In this document: positions 42,094-51,824 of the stretch, in pieces
How positions within the stretch are numbered: position 1 is the stretch's first letter
How the letters are laid out: every line of letters begins with the position of its first letter
Origin: Sphingomonas sp. ERG5
GTDB lineage: Bacteria; Pseudomonadota; Alphaproteobacteria; Sphingomonadales; Sphingomonadaceae
Direction: 5' to 3'
DNA length: 64,000 bases
Assembly: GCF_000803065.1 (NCBI RefSeq)
Contig: NZ_JSXI01000076.1
Coordinates: forward strand, 1-64,000
Made by a program: the position numbers and the translations under genes
The notes under the pieces: model-generated
Seen by the model: the letters and a program-made list of their open reading frames with translations, nothing else
Told to the model about the DNA's origin: nothing
Databases searched by the model: none

Positions 42094-44229
42094 ATGCAGC
42101 CGCGCTCCCACCCTTGGCCAGCCTGGACCCGGCTCACGCCAGCACTGCTGCTCCTCGGCGCAGTGCTCACCGCCGAGCCGGCAAGCGCACAGGTCTATAT
42201 CCCGCCGCCCGACGACCTGATCGAAGACCTGCCTGTCCTACCTCCCGCGATCGACCCCGGCATCGCGCCGCCTTCACCGCCGCCGCCTTCCGCGCCTAGC
42301 ACCATGACCGTGGACGAGGCCAAAGCCGAGGCGCGCAGCACAGGAAGTGCGCTGCGCGGTGCCTACGAAGGACTGACCCAGGCTCCGGGCGCGGCCGGAC
42401 AGATTCCGGGCTATCAGGACACCTATCCGGGCCAGACGAGCTATTACACCAACCCCGAAGCCATGCAGAGCGATGGCGCGGTGGCGGGCTGGAACAGCGA
42501 GGCCTACCAGACCGCAAATTCCACCACCCGACCGACCGTCGATGTCACCCGCGGCGATCTTTCGCGTGCGACCGCAATCGAGGCTGATCCGAACGCCTAT
42601 CTGGACGGCATTAGCGCCGATGGTTCGACGGGCGCTTGCACGCCGCTACCGCCCGGCTCGGGCACAGCCAATACAGCAGAATGGACCTGCCACGTGGGCT
42701 CGAGCGTGGTGGAGCAGCTGCGGACCTGCACCCGCAGCCTGTCGGTCGCTGAATGGAACGAGACGCTCTACCAATACCTTTGCGTCACAGGCTCTGGTTT
42801 CGATGGCTGCGCATCGCTTGCCGGCAATGCCATGTGCCGCAGGACCGCGAGCTATCCGATTCCCGAATACGCGCTGACGGTCGATTACTACGACTGCGAC
42901 AGCCCGGTCAGCGACCCCAACGTCTACCTCATGGGCACCGTGCCAAAGCCGCCGCCTGCGGGCGCATTTCAGGTCGTGAGCAATGTCTATCGCTGCAACC
43001 GCGAGGGGATCGCCGATGCCCTGACCTTCGATCCCGTCACCGGCACGCCGCTGCAATACCTGACTGGCCTCCAGCAATGCGGGTCGATTGCCTCCAATGC
43101 CAGCTGCACGGCCACCAGCGCCACCGCAGCTGGCCTAGCTGAGCGCTCACTTTGCAAGACCTGGGACTTCGTCGGCGACCCTTTCGGAGGCGGCTATCTC
43201 ACCTGCCTTGAGCCCGCAGCGCCCGAAGAGGTCTACGTCTGCACGTCGAACTTCGCGGGGATGACGGCGGAAAGCGCGATCTCGAAATGGTTCGTCGAGA
43301 CCTGGACCGACAACGCCTGCGCCATCGACCTTGGTTCGTGCACCTATGCCAGCGAGCAATGCACTGCGGCAAACGAGACGCGGGTCGTCGGCGGCGTGGC
43401 AGTCACCCGGCCCTGCTGGGAAATGACCAAGACATACCAATGCCAGACCGTGGTCGGCGGCGGCAACGATTGCGGCACGCTCGAGGCGACTGCGGGCTGC
43501 TCGCAAACCCGCGAAATCTGTCTCGACGATCCGCCGCGCAGCGATGGCACCTGCGACGTGATCGAGCGCGTCTACACCTGCCCGATCCCGGGCACGGTTC
43601 AGGAACCCACCCAGTATATCTGCGGCGGCGACGTCTACTGCGTGAACGGCGAATGCGAAGCCGTGGAGCGCGAGGCCTCCGACGAATTCAAGGATGCCGT
43701 CGTTGCGCTAAACGCGCTCGGTCAGGCCAATGCCGAGTTCGATGAAGCCGCGCTCACGCTGTTTCGCGGCACGCGCGAGAGCTGCTCGCACAAGGTCTTC
43801 GGGCTGTCGAACTGCTGCTCGGGCAAGGGCGTACCGCTGCTGACGCCGTGGCTGTGCGATGCGGCCGAGAAGCTGCTCGACGAGAAGGACGACGCCGGGC
43901 TTTGCCACAAGGTCGGCACCTATTGCTCATCGAGCTTCCTTGGCATCTGCGTCACCAAGAAGGACGTCTATTGCTGCTTCCAGTCGAAGATCAGCCGCAT
44001 CCTCCAGGAGCAGGGCCGCCCGCAGATCGGCAAGCCCTGGGGCAAGCCCAAGACCGAGACCTGCGAAGGCTTCTCGATCTTCGAGTTCCAGCAGCTCGAT
44101 CTTGCCGCGATGGATTTTTCCGAGGTCTACGCCGACTTCATGGAGGCCGCGAAGCTCCCCGACGAAGCCGCCGCCCTTGTCCAGATCCAGCAGAAAATCG
44201 CGGACTATTACGCCGCGCACAAGCCGTGA
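42094..44229 (+). CDS. traN: mating-pair stabilisation adhesin TraN
   Basis: 711 residues. Signal peptide cleaved near residue 32 (EPASAQ). The mature protein has more than 40 cysteines spread through residues 170-660, typical of TraN, including FGLSNCCSGKG and the C-terminal CEGFSIFEFQQLDLAAMDFSEVYADF block conserved in TraN proteins. Outer-membrane recipient-contact protein. It lies 2 bases after trbC. Confidence 0.93.
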   Translation: MQPRSHPWPAWTRLTPALLLLGAVLTAEPASAQVYIPPPDDLIEDLPVLPPAIDPGIAPPSPPPPSAPSTMTVDEAKAEARSTGSALRGAYEGLTQAPGAAGQIPGYQDTYPGQTSYYTNPEAMQSDGAVAGWNSEAYQTANSTTRPTVDVTRGDLSRATAIEADPNAYLDGISADGSTGACTPLPPGSGTANTAEWTCHVGSSVVEQLRTCTRSLSVAEWNETLYQYLCVTGSGFDGCASLAGNAMCRRTASYPIPEYALTVDYYDCDSPVSDPNVYLMGTVPKPPPAGAFQVVSNVYRCNREGIADALTFDPVTGTPLQYLTGLQQCGSIASNASCTATSATAAGLAERSLCKTWDFVGDPFGGGYLTCLEPAAPEEVYVCTSNFAGMTAESAISKWFVETWTDNACAIDLGSCTYASEQCTAANETRVVGGVAVTRPCWEMTKTYQCQTVVGGGNDCGTLEATAGCSQTREICLDDPPRSDGTCDVIERVYTCPIPGTVQEPTQYICGGDVYCVNGECEAVEREASDEFKDAVVALNALGQANAEFDEAALTLFRGTRESCSHKVFGLSNCCSGKGVPLLTPWLCDAAEKLLDEKDDAGLCHKVGTYCSSSFLGICVTKKDVYCCFQSKISRILQEQGRPQIGKPWGKPKTETCEGFSIFEFQQLDLAAMDFSEVYADFMEAAKLPDEAAALVQIQQKIADYYAAHKP

Positions 44230-44239
44230 GGAGATCGCC

Positions 44240-45055
44240 ATGAGTAGAGGTACGCTCGCCGCACTGGCGGCTTTGCTGGCGGCACATGTCGCACCCGTTA
44301 TCCCTGCGGCCATCGCGGCGGACGGCGACGGCGTCGAAGTCGAACAGCAGGAAGACGCGCTCTATTGCAAAGAGCGAAGGCTCGGCACCTGGTTCTACTG
44401 CGAAAAGCCGAAGGAGACGCCGCAGATCACTGCCGTACCGCAAGCGTCCGCGCGGGATCGCCTGGCCGCGATCAGTACCAGTCTCGAGGAGCTGAAGGCG
44501 CGCGCGATCCTCGAGCCGAGCCCCGAGAACGTCACTGCCTATGTCCGCTTCCAGCGCGAGCAGCTTGATCGCTCCTCGATGTTCGCCGACGTCTGGCAGC
44601 GCGCACTGTGGCAGGATCCCGGGCTCGACTACACATTGCAGCGCCCGGTTTCGACGCTTGGCAAGCGCGCGTGGATCGACCAGCGCAAGAGCGACCGCGA
44701 CCTGGTCATGGCCCAGCTCTCACAGCGCTACGGGGTGTTCTACTTCTACGCTTCGAGCTGCGGGGCCTGCGACATCTTCTCGCCGATCCTCAAAGCCGTC
44801 AGCGACAAGTACGGGCTCTCGGTGCTCGCCGTCTCGATGGACGGCGGCCCTTCGGCGGTCTTCCCCGGCTACATGGTCGATAGCGGCCAATACGAGCGCC
44901 TTGGCATGGGCACCGACCGGCAAGTGCCCGCGCTCGTCCTGTTCGACAGCATAACCAAGCAGCCCATGCCGATTGGTTACGGCATCCTCAGCCAGGACGA
45001 GATCATGGAGCGGGTGTTCCAGCTGACCCAGGTTACCGCCGGGAGTGACTACTGA
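44240..45055 (+). CDS. traF: F-type T4SS protein TraF (thioredoxin-like)
   Basis: 271 residues. Signal peptide, then YCKERRLGTWFYCEKP near the N-terminus and a thioredoxin-like C-terminal domain with FYFYASSCGACDIFSPIL (CxxC) and DRQVPALVLFD. F-type TraF is needed for pilus assembly. GAGGAGATC precedes the ATG at 44240. The stop shares one base with traH. Confidence 0.92.
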   Translation: MSRGTLAALAALLAAHVAPVIPAAIAADGDGVEVEQQEDALYCKERRLGTWFYCEKPKETPQITAVPQASARDRLAAISTSLEELKARAILEPSPENVTAYVRFQREQLDRSSMFADVWQRALWQDPGLDYTLQRPVSTLGKRAWIDQRKSDRDLVMAQLSQRYGVFYFYASSCGACDIFSPILKAVSDKYGLSVLAVSMDGGPSAVFPGYMVDSGQYERLGMGTDRQVPALVLFDSITKQPMPIGYGILSQDEIMERVFQLTQVTAGSDY

Positions 45056-46533
45056 TGCGCAAGTCTCAATCCTCCCGCCGCTGCGCGATGAAGCTCCGGA
45101 CCCGGCTTTCGGGTGGCTCGAAGCGGGTGCTCGGGTCCCTGCTCGCCGGCTCGATCGTACTTGCTTCGCCGACCCCGGCACTCGCCGGCGTCGAGGGCGA
45201 GATGCAGAGCTTCATGTCCGAGATGGGCGTGCAGGGGAACGTCACGGGTCCCAGCGCCTACCAGGGCCAGTCGGCGGGCTATTATTCGGGTGGCGCGGTC
45301 TGGTCGCGGTTCCCGCAAAAGAACATCCAGCCCTTCAACATCCAGCTGCCGCATGCGCGCGCCGGCTGCGGCGGCATCGACCTGTTCGCGGGATCGTTCT
45401 CGTTCATCAACACCGCCGAACTGGTGGCGATGCTCAAAGCCACCGCCAACAACGCGCTGGGCTTCGCCTTCAAGCTCGCCATCGACACGATCTCGCCCGA
45501 AATCGGCAAGGTCATGGATGAGCTTGCCCAGAAGGTGCAGCAGATGAACCAGATGAACATCTCGAGCTGCGAGACCGCGCAGGCGCTGGTGGGCGGGCTG
45601 TGGCCGACTTCCGACACGGCCTCCTCGGTGATCTGCGAGGCGATCGCCAACAGCCAGGGCGCGGTCGCCGACTGGGCCAAGGCGCGCCAGCAATGCAACA
45701 ACGGCGGCCAGCGCGAGGCCCTGAAGGGCGCAAATTCCGACCCGGACATGCGCGAACAGGCGGGCATGCCCAACAACTATACCTGGGAGGCTTTGGGCAA
45801 GAAATACGGCGGGTTCGATGCCCAGTTCCGCGAGTTCCTGATGACGCTGGTCGGCACGGTGATCTACGACCCCAATGGCACTGGCGGCAAACCGCGCGTC
45901 CAGTTCATCGGCCCCGCCGATAGCGCGCTGATCAGCGCCATGCTCGATGGCACGTCATCGACGCCGCACAAGGTCTGGAGCTGCGGCTCGGATACCACCA
46001 AGTGCATGAACCCCAGCGAGATCGACATGGTGATCGGACCCAACGCGGCGATCAAGACCAAGGTGCGCGCGCTTATCGAGTCCATGGCCCTCAAGGTGCG
46101 CGATCCCGGAGCCTCGCTGACGACGGGCGAGGTCCAGCTTCTCGGCATGGCGAGCGTGCCGGTCTACAAGATCATCACCGTGAGCGCGGCCGCCGAGTTC
46201 GGGATCTCGGCCCAGGAGATCAACGACCTTTCCGAAATCGTTGCGGTCGATCTGGTCACCACCATGACCATGCGGTTCATCGACATGGCAATCAATTCGC
46301 GGTCCGACTTCAACGGCGCGGACGCTGATAGCTTACGCGAATGGCGTGAGGGACTTTACGAAACCCGCCGCAACTTCCTCGGGATCGCGGCGCGCACTTC
46401 TGACCGCTTCGACCAGACCTTTGCGCTGATCCAGCGCACGCAGATGCTGGAGAAGACCCTGCGCACGCAATTGAGCCCGCAGATGTCGGCGGCGCTGCGC
46501 TTCTCGCGCACCTTGAACCAACAGGTCCAGTAA
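45055..46533 (+). CDS. traH: T4SS protein TraH
   Basis: 492 residues. After the signal peptide (ends PTPALA, about residue 44) comes YYSGGAVWSRFPQKNIQPFNIQLPHARAGCGGIDLFAGSFSFIN, the most conserved TraH block. A coiled-coil C-terminus ends ALRFSRTLNQQVQ. Periplasmic pilus-assembly protein. An internal ATG at 45088 is a possible alternative start. Confidence 0.93.
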   Translation: MRKSQSSRRCAMKLRTRLSGGSKRVLGSLLAGSIVLASPTPALAGVEGEMQSFMSEMGVQGNVTGPSAYQGQSAGYYSGGAVWSRFPQKNIQPFNIQLPHARAGCGGIDLFAGSFSFINTAELVAMLKATANNALGFAFKLAIDTISPEIGKVMDELAQKVQQMNQMNISSCETAQALVGGLWPTSDTASSVICEAIANSQGAVADWAKARQQCNNGGQREALKGANSDPDMREQAGMPNNYTWEALGKKYGGFDAQFREFLMTLVGTVIYDPNGTGGKPRVQFIGPADSALISAMLDGTSSTPHKVWSCGSDTTKCMNPSEIDMVIGPNAAIKTKVRALIESMALKVRDPGASLTTGEVQLLGMASVPVYKIITVSAAAEFGISAQEINDLSEIVAVDLVTTMTMRFIDMAINSRSDFNGADADSLREWREGLYETRRNFLGIAARTSDRFDQTFALIQRTQMLEKTLRTQLSPQMSAALRFSRTLNQQVQ

Positions 46534-46546
46534 GGGGCGCTGGCGG

Positions 46547-49500
46547 ATGCTCGAGGTCTACACGGTCGGCGGCGGCGATTATCTCGTCAACACCTTCAAC
46601 GCCATCGCCGCCTGGACCGGTTCGGGCGGGTTCAAGTCGCTGATCCGGGTCGTAATGGTGATGGGGCTGATCTACGCGCTCCTTATCACCGCGATGGATC
46701 TCGACTGGCGCGCCTGGTTTCGCTGGTTCATCCAGTCGACACTGATCTACCTCGTGCTCATGGTGCCGACGGTCACGATCAAGGTCACCGACCGCATCAA
46801 TCCGGGCCTCGCGCCCGCAACTGTCGCCAATGTGTCGATCGGGCTCGGCGTAATGGCCTCGTTCACCAGCCAGGTGAGCGACTATTTCACCCGCACCGCC
46901 GAGACCGTTTTCGTCATGCCGGCGGCCTTGAACTATTCCAATGGCGGCTTCGTCTATGGCGCGCGGATGTGGGACAAGGTGCGTGGGTTCGAGATCCGCA
47001 ATCCCGTGTTCAAGGCCAACTTGGACGGCTACCTCAAGCAATGCGCCTATTACGACATCCTGCTCGGCACCAAGAGTTTGAAGCTGCTCAGCGAGTCGAC
47101 CGATCTCTGGGCCGATCTTGGGGTGGGTGCCGCCACCAACCGTGGCATGAAATATCTGACCGATACCGGTGGCGGGACGGTCGATATCGAGGGCAAGACC
47201 TGCGCCGAGGCCTGGGGCCTGATCGATGGGCGGTGGGACACCGAGATCAATGCCTATGCGCTGCCTTTCGCGCATTCGATGTACCCCAAGCTCACTCAGG
47301 CTGCCGCCGGTGCCAAGCTCGCTGCCGATGTGCCGGTGGTCTCGCAGCTACTCACCGGCAGCGCCATGACCCGGAACCAGTTCTTCAAGCAGAAGAGCAT
47401 GGTCGATGCTTTCGAGGCCGCCCAGCTCGACTTCGGCAATGCTGACAGCGATTCCTTCGCGCTGCAACGCGCTGATGCCCAGACCCGCAACGCGATGACG
47501 ACTGCGGCCGAGCAGGGACTGATCTGGATCCCGGTGCTGAACGTGGTGCTGACGGTCGTGTTCTACGCGCTGTTCCCGATCGTTTTTCCGCTGCTGCTGT
47601 TTCCGCGCAGCGGTATCGCGACGCTCAAGGGCTATTTTGCCGGTTTCTTCTACCTTGCCGCATGGGGACCAATCTACGTCCTCATTCACATGTTCATCAT
47701 GGACCGCCTCGCAGCGCAGACCAATGCGGCGGCGGCGGGCGGGGTGAGCCTTGTGAACTGGGCCGGGATCGATGCCGTCAATCAGGACGTCGCCACCATG
47801 GCGGGGTTCCTGATGATGTCGGTGCCGGTGCTTGCTCTCATGGTGATGCGCGGCACCATGTCGGTCGCCTCCAACATGGGCTCGATGCTCGCCCCTGCGC
47901 AGGGCGGGGCGGATGCGGCCGCGCTCGAGCGGACCACCGGCAACTATGCCTTCGGTGATGTCAGCCATGGCAATCTCAATGCGAACAACCGCCAGATGGC
48001 GCAGTGGAACCAGGCGCCCAATCTCATGGCTGGGGCCGCCCATTCAGGATTCCGGGGCGATGATGGCCGGATGTACCATCAATACGGCGAGGGCCACACG
48101 GTGATCGACAGCAGCGGCGCCATCTCGCAGCTGCCGTTCAAGGCGTCGATGACACGCGGTTACGCCAGCGATCTCAGGAACCAGGGTCAGTGGTACATGA
48201 ACGAGGCCGAGCGCATCGAGAATGGCACCTCGGCGACCTGGAGCAGTTCGCGCGGAACATTCGGCAGTGCGGTCGCTGCTAGCAGCGAGGTCAGCGGGTC
48301 GCGAAGCGAGCGCGGGTCGCGCTCGTCAGACACGCATAATGTCGGCGGCAATGTGATGGTCGAGGGCTCGTCGGGCAAGTCCACGCGCGAAGTCACGAAT
48401 GACGATCTGATCCTGCGGCAGGGCAACAGTCGATCGAGTGGGAATTTTTCGGCGAGGACCTTCGGCACAAGTGCGTCGCTTACGGGTACAGGCACAATCG
48501 GAACGCCGCTTGAAGGTGCCATCGGGAGTGGTGTGTCTGCCTCAATGTCAGCTGCACTGTCGGGCCGAAAGGAGACCGGAGACAATGCGAGCGCAAATAC
48601 CGAGCGCTCCGCTACCAACCAGGTCACGCGCGGGACGGACAAGTCCGAGGATGTGGGCAGCCGGGTCGTGGTCAGTGGCAACAGCGGCGATGTCCGGTCG
48701 TCGGGCACATTCAGCCAGAACTCCGATTACACCGATGCCAGCCAGAGCCGGACTGCCAGCGAAGGCACCGACTGGCGCATAGCCGAGGCCGACGAGCGGC
48801 GCGCGGCGGCTGCGCGCTACCGCGAGATTGGTGGCAGGATGATGTCCGAAGCCAGCTACGCGGAGAGCCATGGATTCCAGGTGTCGAGCGACATGTCGAA
48901 CTTGATCCAGGATCGCTACGAGGCCCTGCAGCGTGAACATCCTGAATGGCATCTTCCCGACATCTCGAACCCGCGCCTCGACTACCGCGATCTCGCAAGG
49001 CGCGATCAGGCCATCAGCTACATCATGGATGACCTGATGAGTGATCTGCGCAATCGGCGCATCGACGAACTGGCGGACGTAGCCGATATTGCGGGCAAGG
49101 GCTCGATCGGCAGCAACGCCGAACTTGGCATGCCGGACAGCGTTGCACTGCCGTCTTCCGGGCGCTCATCGGCGCTCGTGGCTTCTCCCTTGGAAGGAGG
49201 AACGCATCTGGCGGCTCCGGATGGACCGGTTGATGGAGCAAAGCTTGCGCGAGAGCTGGGACTAGGTGTCAAACCAAGCGCGCAACTAGGTCGGATGGAT
49301 GGTGAACTCGTTCCGGCCATGGGCGTGGTGGCAGAGGAGGCAAGGGCGCTCGGACTCCCTCGGCCCGTGGTCACCTCAGGCAACGACAGTACCCAGCACG
49401 TGGCTGGTTCCGCCCATTATGACAACCGGGCGCTGGACTTTCGTGGGAACAACATTTCGGACGAGCAGGGCGAGCAATGGGCAGAGCGCGTGCAGCAACG

Positions 49501-49588
49501 CCTCGGCTCATCATATGCTGTGGACTTTGAGCGGTTCCCCGACAATCCGGCTCGGGACCATCTGCATGTCGCGAAGCGGTCAAGCTGA
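46547..49588 (+). CDS. traG: TraG with C-terminal M15-like metallopeptidase motif
   Basis: 1013 residues. Residues 1-450 form the TraG N-terminal multispanning domain (EVYTVGGGDYLVNTFNAIAAW, SGIATLKGYFAGFFYLAAWGPIY). Residues 540-720 are Ser/Gly/Thr-rich and low complexity. Residues 950-1013 carry SAHYDNRALD (S955, H957, D964) and DHLHV (H1005, H1007), matching the zinc motifs SxHxxGxAxD and HxH of M15-type peptidases. TraG acts in pilus assembly and mating-pair stabilisation; the terminal enzyme-like part suggests wall cleavage. Confidence 0.88.
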   Translation: MLEVYTVGGGDYLVNTFNAIAAWTGSGGFKSLIRVVMVMGLIYALLITAMDLDWRAWFRWFIQSTLIYLVLMVPTVTIKVTDRINPGLAPATVANVSIGLGVMASFTSQVSDYFTRTAETVFVMPAALNYSNGGFVYGARMWDKVRGFEIRNPVFKANLDGYLKQCAYYDILLGTKSLKLLSESTDLWADLGVGAATNRGMKYLTDTGGGTVDIEGKTCAEAWGLIDGRWDTEINAYALPFAHSMYPKLTQAAAGAKLAADVPVVSQLLTGSAMTRNQFFKQKSMVDAFEAAQLDFGNADSDSFALQRADAQTRNAMTTAAEQGLIWIPVLNVVLTVVFYALFPIVFPLLLFPRSGIATLKGYFAGFFYLAAWGPIYVLIHMFIMDRLAAQTNAAAAGGVSLVNWAGIDAVNQDVATMAGFLMMSVPVLALMVMRGTMSVASNMGSMLAPAQGGADAAALERTTGNYAFGDVSHGNLNANNRQMAQWNQAPNLMAGAAHSGFRGDDGRMYHQYGEGHTVIDSSGAISQLPFKASMTRGYASDLRNQGQWYMNEAERIENGTSATWSSSRGTFGSAVAASSEVSGSRSERGSRSSDTHNVGGNVMVEGSSGKSTREVTNDDLILRQGNSRSSGNFSARTFGTSASLTGTGTIGTPLEGAIGSGVSASMSAALSGRKETGDNASANTERSATNQVTRGTDKSEDVGSRVVVSGNSGDVRSSGTFSQNSDYTDASQSRTASEGTDWRIAEADERRAAAARYREIGGRMMSEASYAESHGFQVSSDMSNLIQDRYEALQREHPEWHLPDISNPRLDYRDLARRDQAISYIMDDLMSDLRNRRIDELADVADIAGKGSIGSNAELGMPDSVALPSSGRSSALVASPLEGGTHLAAPDGPVDGAKLARELGLGVKPSAQLGRMDGELVPAMGVVAEEARALGLPRPVVTSGNDSTQHVAGSAHYDNRALDFRGNNISDEQGEQWAERVQQRLGSSYAVDFERFPDNPARDHLHVAKRSS

Positions 49589-49596
49589 CAGTGAGC

Positions 49597-49794
49597 CTAT
49601 CCGAAGATATTCGCCATATATGCGAGCGCTGCACCTGCTATGACCATAAAGACCGCCAGCGTCATAGTAAGGGGGCTGCGCCCAGCCTGACCTTCGCCGC
49701 GAAAAGTCGGCAGCTGTTGACCGGTAACGTGATCGAAATGCCCGGGACGCGGATAAATAGGTTGCCCATCCAGTCCGTATCGATCGTGGTTCAT
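49597..49794 (-). CDS. small membrane protein of unknown function
   Basis: 65 residues: YGLDGQPIYPRPGHFDHVTGQQLPTF, then one C-terminal membrane helix (MTLAVFMVIAGAALAYMANIFG). AAGGAG lies upstream of the ATG at 49794. Convergent with traG. Similar tail-anchored peptides occur on sphingomonad plasmids, but no function is known to me. Confidence 0.6.
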   Translation of the reverse strand: MNHDRYGLDGQPIYPRPGHFDHVTGQQLPTFRGEGQAGRSPLTMTLAVFMVIAGAALAYMANIFG

Positions 49795-50018
49795 GGTGGG
49801 GCTCCTTGCTCTGGCAATCGATACCCTGATCGGGCCGATTTTTCAATGATGTGCCAGGAAAAAGGGTGAGCCCCCGCCACCCTTTTCGCACCCTCGCACT
49901 CCCCGGCGCGAAACGCCGACCACCCTGCCTGCGACTGCGCCCCGACCTTAAACGATGCGGAGATTATGGCAGCTATTCTCCGCATAATGTGCGGTGAATA
50001 GACCCTCTGATCCTGCGC

Positions 50019-50196
50019 TCAGACCCCGTCCTGCGCTTCGACGTATTCCACCTCGATCCGGTCGACATCGACGATGCGGCCACGCACCCGGACACGCCCA
50101 CTGAGTCCATCCGCCGCGCTTTCATCGACGAAGCCAAGCCGCCAGCACACGCCGTCAACGTCGCGCAGGATCGGTCCGCGAGCACCGGGTTCAATA
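50019..50196 (-). pseudogene. possible DUF5818-like remnant
   Basis: A minus-strand frame reads EPGARGPILRDVDGVCWRLGF and then GRVRVRGRIVDVDRIEVEYVEAQDGV before a TGA at 50019-50021. It resembles the OB-like DUF5818 proteins of sphingomonads. There is no start codon between the preceding in-frame stop and this text. The ATG at 50206 belongs to another frame, so this is likely a remnant or frameshifted gene. Confidence 0.35.
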
Positions 50197-50403
50197 GTTC
50201 TGACATGGAAGCTCGTTGATTAGGAACTGGCCGAATTCATAGAGTGGCTTGGTGTCGGATAGAGGAAACTGCCTGAGGCGCATCCCGCGGGCCTCGGTCG
50301 GCCTTAGCCTTCAGGATCGATTTTGCCCAGCCATCGCAGGAAGTGGCACGTTCTAGTGACCCATCCAATGGGCCGACCAAGGTCCCTGCCGGTAATACGA
50401 GTT

Positions 50404-50432
50404 GCATAGTTATCAGCGTATGATAACTATGC
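50404..50432. promoter_or_regulatory. TumE/TumA operator palindrome
   Basis: Perfect 12-base arms GCATAGTTATCA (50404-50415) and TGATAACTATGC (50421-50432) around GCGTA, ending 7 bases before the tumE ATG. Such a site would fit autorepression by the antitoxin. Confidence 0.7.
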
Positions 50433-50439
50433 AGGGTGG

Positions 50440-50799
50440 ATGAGCCGCACGACTCGTGCCTTGCTTCCGCTCGATGGCGAAGTGTTTGTCATCGAGCCTT
50501 CGGGGAACCACTGGGTCAAGTTCGAGGTCAAACGTGTGGCAAGCTCACCCGAGAGACCGCACGGCTTACGCTACTCGCTCACTCTGCACGACGGGAAGGG
50601 CGAGCGGCTGGTCGGATTCGACAATGCCCATCCCGTGACATCGGGTTCGGGACCGGGGGCGAAACAAACGGCTGCATTCGACCACAAGCATCGGCTGCGT
50701 ACCATCAGGCCCTACGAATACGCTGATGCCGCCAGCCTGTTGGCCGATTTCTGGAAGGAAGTCGAAGCGGTGCTGGCGCAGCGAGGAGTAAAGCTATGA
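50440..50799 (+). CDS. tumE: TumE-family toxin (DUF6516)
   Basis: 119 residues. WVKFEVKRVASSPERPHGLRYSLTLHDGKGERLVGFDNAHPV followed by a basic FDHKHRLRTIRPYEYADAASLLADFWKEVE matches the TumE family of toxin-antitoxin systems. The stop overlaps the tumA ATG (ATGA). Role: plasmid stabilisation; the target is not established from sequence. Confidence 0.82.
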   Translation: MSRTTRALLPLDGEVFVIEPSGNHWVKFEVKRVASSPERPHGLRYSLTLHDGKGERLVGFDNAHPVTSGSGPGAKQTAAFDHKHRLRTIRPYEYADAASLLADFWKEVEAVLAQRGVKL

Positions 50800-51167
50800 C
50801 GACGTTGAAAATCGGAATCGCCAGCCCGGCGGACTACAAAGCCCGGACCATGGCCATCGCGCGGGGCGAGTTGAAGCAGTCGGCGCAGGCGCCGAAGGTT
50901 TGGTTCACTTCTATCGAGAGCCTCGCCAAGGTGCTGTCCGATCGCAACCGGGAACTCCTGGCGCTGATCGCCAAGGAAAAGCCGGAGTCCTTGCAGGCGC
51001 TGGTCGAACGGACCGGACGAGCCAAGTCGAATCTGTCACGCACATTGAAGACGATGGAGCGTTACGGTCTCGTGCGTTTCGAGAAGCGGCCTAACCGGGC
51101 ACTCGCTCCGCGCGTGAATTACGACGATATACGGCTCGACCTGTCGTTGCGCGCGCAGGCTGCCTGA
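50796..51167 (+). CDS. tumA: TumA-family HTH antitoxin
   Basis: 123 residues with a winged HTH at about residues 55-105 (NRELLALIAKEKPESLQALVERTGRAKSNLSRTLKTMERYGLVRFEKR), the HVO_A0114/TumA type. Expected to neutralise TumE and bind the palindrome at 50404-50432. Confidence 0.85.
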   Translation: MTTLKIGIASPADYKARTMAIARGELKQSAQAPKVWFTSIESLAKVLSDRNRELLALIAKEKPESLQALVERTGRAKSNLSRTLKTMERYGLVRFEKRPNRALAPRVNYDDIRLDLSLRAQAA

Positions 51168-51188
51168 TCGCGCAATCCCCAAAATGGT

Positions 51189-51223
51189 GGCGCGGCCCGG
51201 TGGGAGGCGACCCGGGCCGCGCC
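51189..51223. terminator. bidirectional terminator hairpin
   Basis: Perfect 12-base arms GGCGCGGCCCGG (51189-51200) and CCGGGCCGCGCC (51212-51223) with an 11-base loop. It lies between the convergent tumA and the last gene of the traI operon. No U-tract on either side, so efficiency is uncertain. Confidence 0.6.
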
Positions 51224-51229
51224 GTCTGG

Positions 51230-51604
51230 TCAGGCCAGGATCGCTTCTTCGACGCAGTCGATGCAGTCGCGGTTGCGAACCTGGCTGGCAGAATCGGGGC
51301 GGGGAGCAACCGCCTTGTCAGGACAATCATCGCAGTCCGGCTGCCCGGCATGAGGGGAGGGCCGCTTCATCGCCTTGATCCGCGCCTTGATGGCCTCGAC
51401 GGCTTCTCGCGTGTTCACGCCTGTTTTCGAACTGGCTTCGGCGGTCAGGGCATCGGCGACGCGCTGGAGTTCCTGCCTGCGGACTGCGGTGACTGCAGCG
51501 GCAGGCTCAATCGCAATCTCGCCAAGGCCAGATGCCGGCTCGGCAGCGAGCGAAGGCTGGGCACCTACGGCAAGAAGCGCAAACAACAGGTATTTCAGTT
51601 TCAT
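51230..51604 (-). CDS. small secreted protein with two DCxDC motifs
   Basis: 124 residues from the ATG at 51604. Signal peptide MKLKYLLFALLAVGAQPSLA, then a helical region (VRRQELQRVADALTAEASSK), ending with DCDDCPDK and DCIDCVEE about 25 residues apart. The paired cysteine motifs suggest metal binding or disulfides. Last gene of the rhh-traD-traI operon. Family not recognised. Confidence 0.65.
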   Translation of the reverse strand: MKLKYLLFALLAVGAQPSLAAEPASGLGEIAIEPAAAVTAVRRQELQRVADALTAEASSKTGVNTREAVEAIKARIKAMKRPSPHAGQPDCDDCPDKAVAPRPDSASQVRNRDCIDCVEEAILA

Positions 51605-51620
51605 GGGTGGTCTCCTGGTT

Positions 51621-51824
51621 TCAGAAAAAGCCGGTCCGGCGGCCATATGAGAGGTCGCTGGTTGCAGAGTCCCCGAGCGCCGACCGGCGCACGCTCAGAG
51701 TAACGCCCCGACTGCCGCGACTGCGGTAGTGGAGGTCGCGGACATCGAGGTTGTTTCGTTCCGCCCAGTCCTGGGCGTCGCGTTCGTTGGCAAAGTCGCC
51801 GATTTCCTGATGATCATAGGACAT
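51621..51824 (-). CDS. hypothetical protein, 67 residues
   Basis: MSYDHQEIGDFANERDAQDWAERNN, a small soluble acidic N-terminus with a basic C-terminal half (RSRGSRGVTLSVRR). Overlaps the upstream membrane-protein gene by 11 bases and precedes the DCxDC gene by 16 bases, so co-transcribed. No family recognised. Confidence 0.6.
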   Translation of the reverse strand: MSYDHQEIGDFANERDAQDWAERNNLDVRDLHYRSRGSRGVTLSVRRSALGDSATSDLSYGRRTGFF

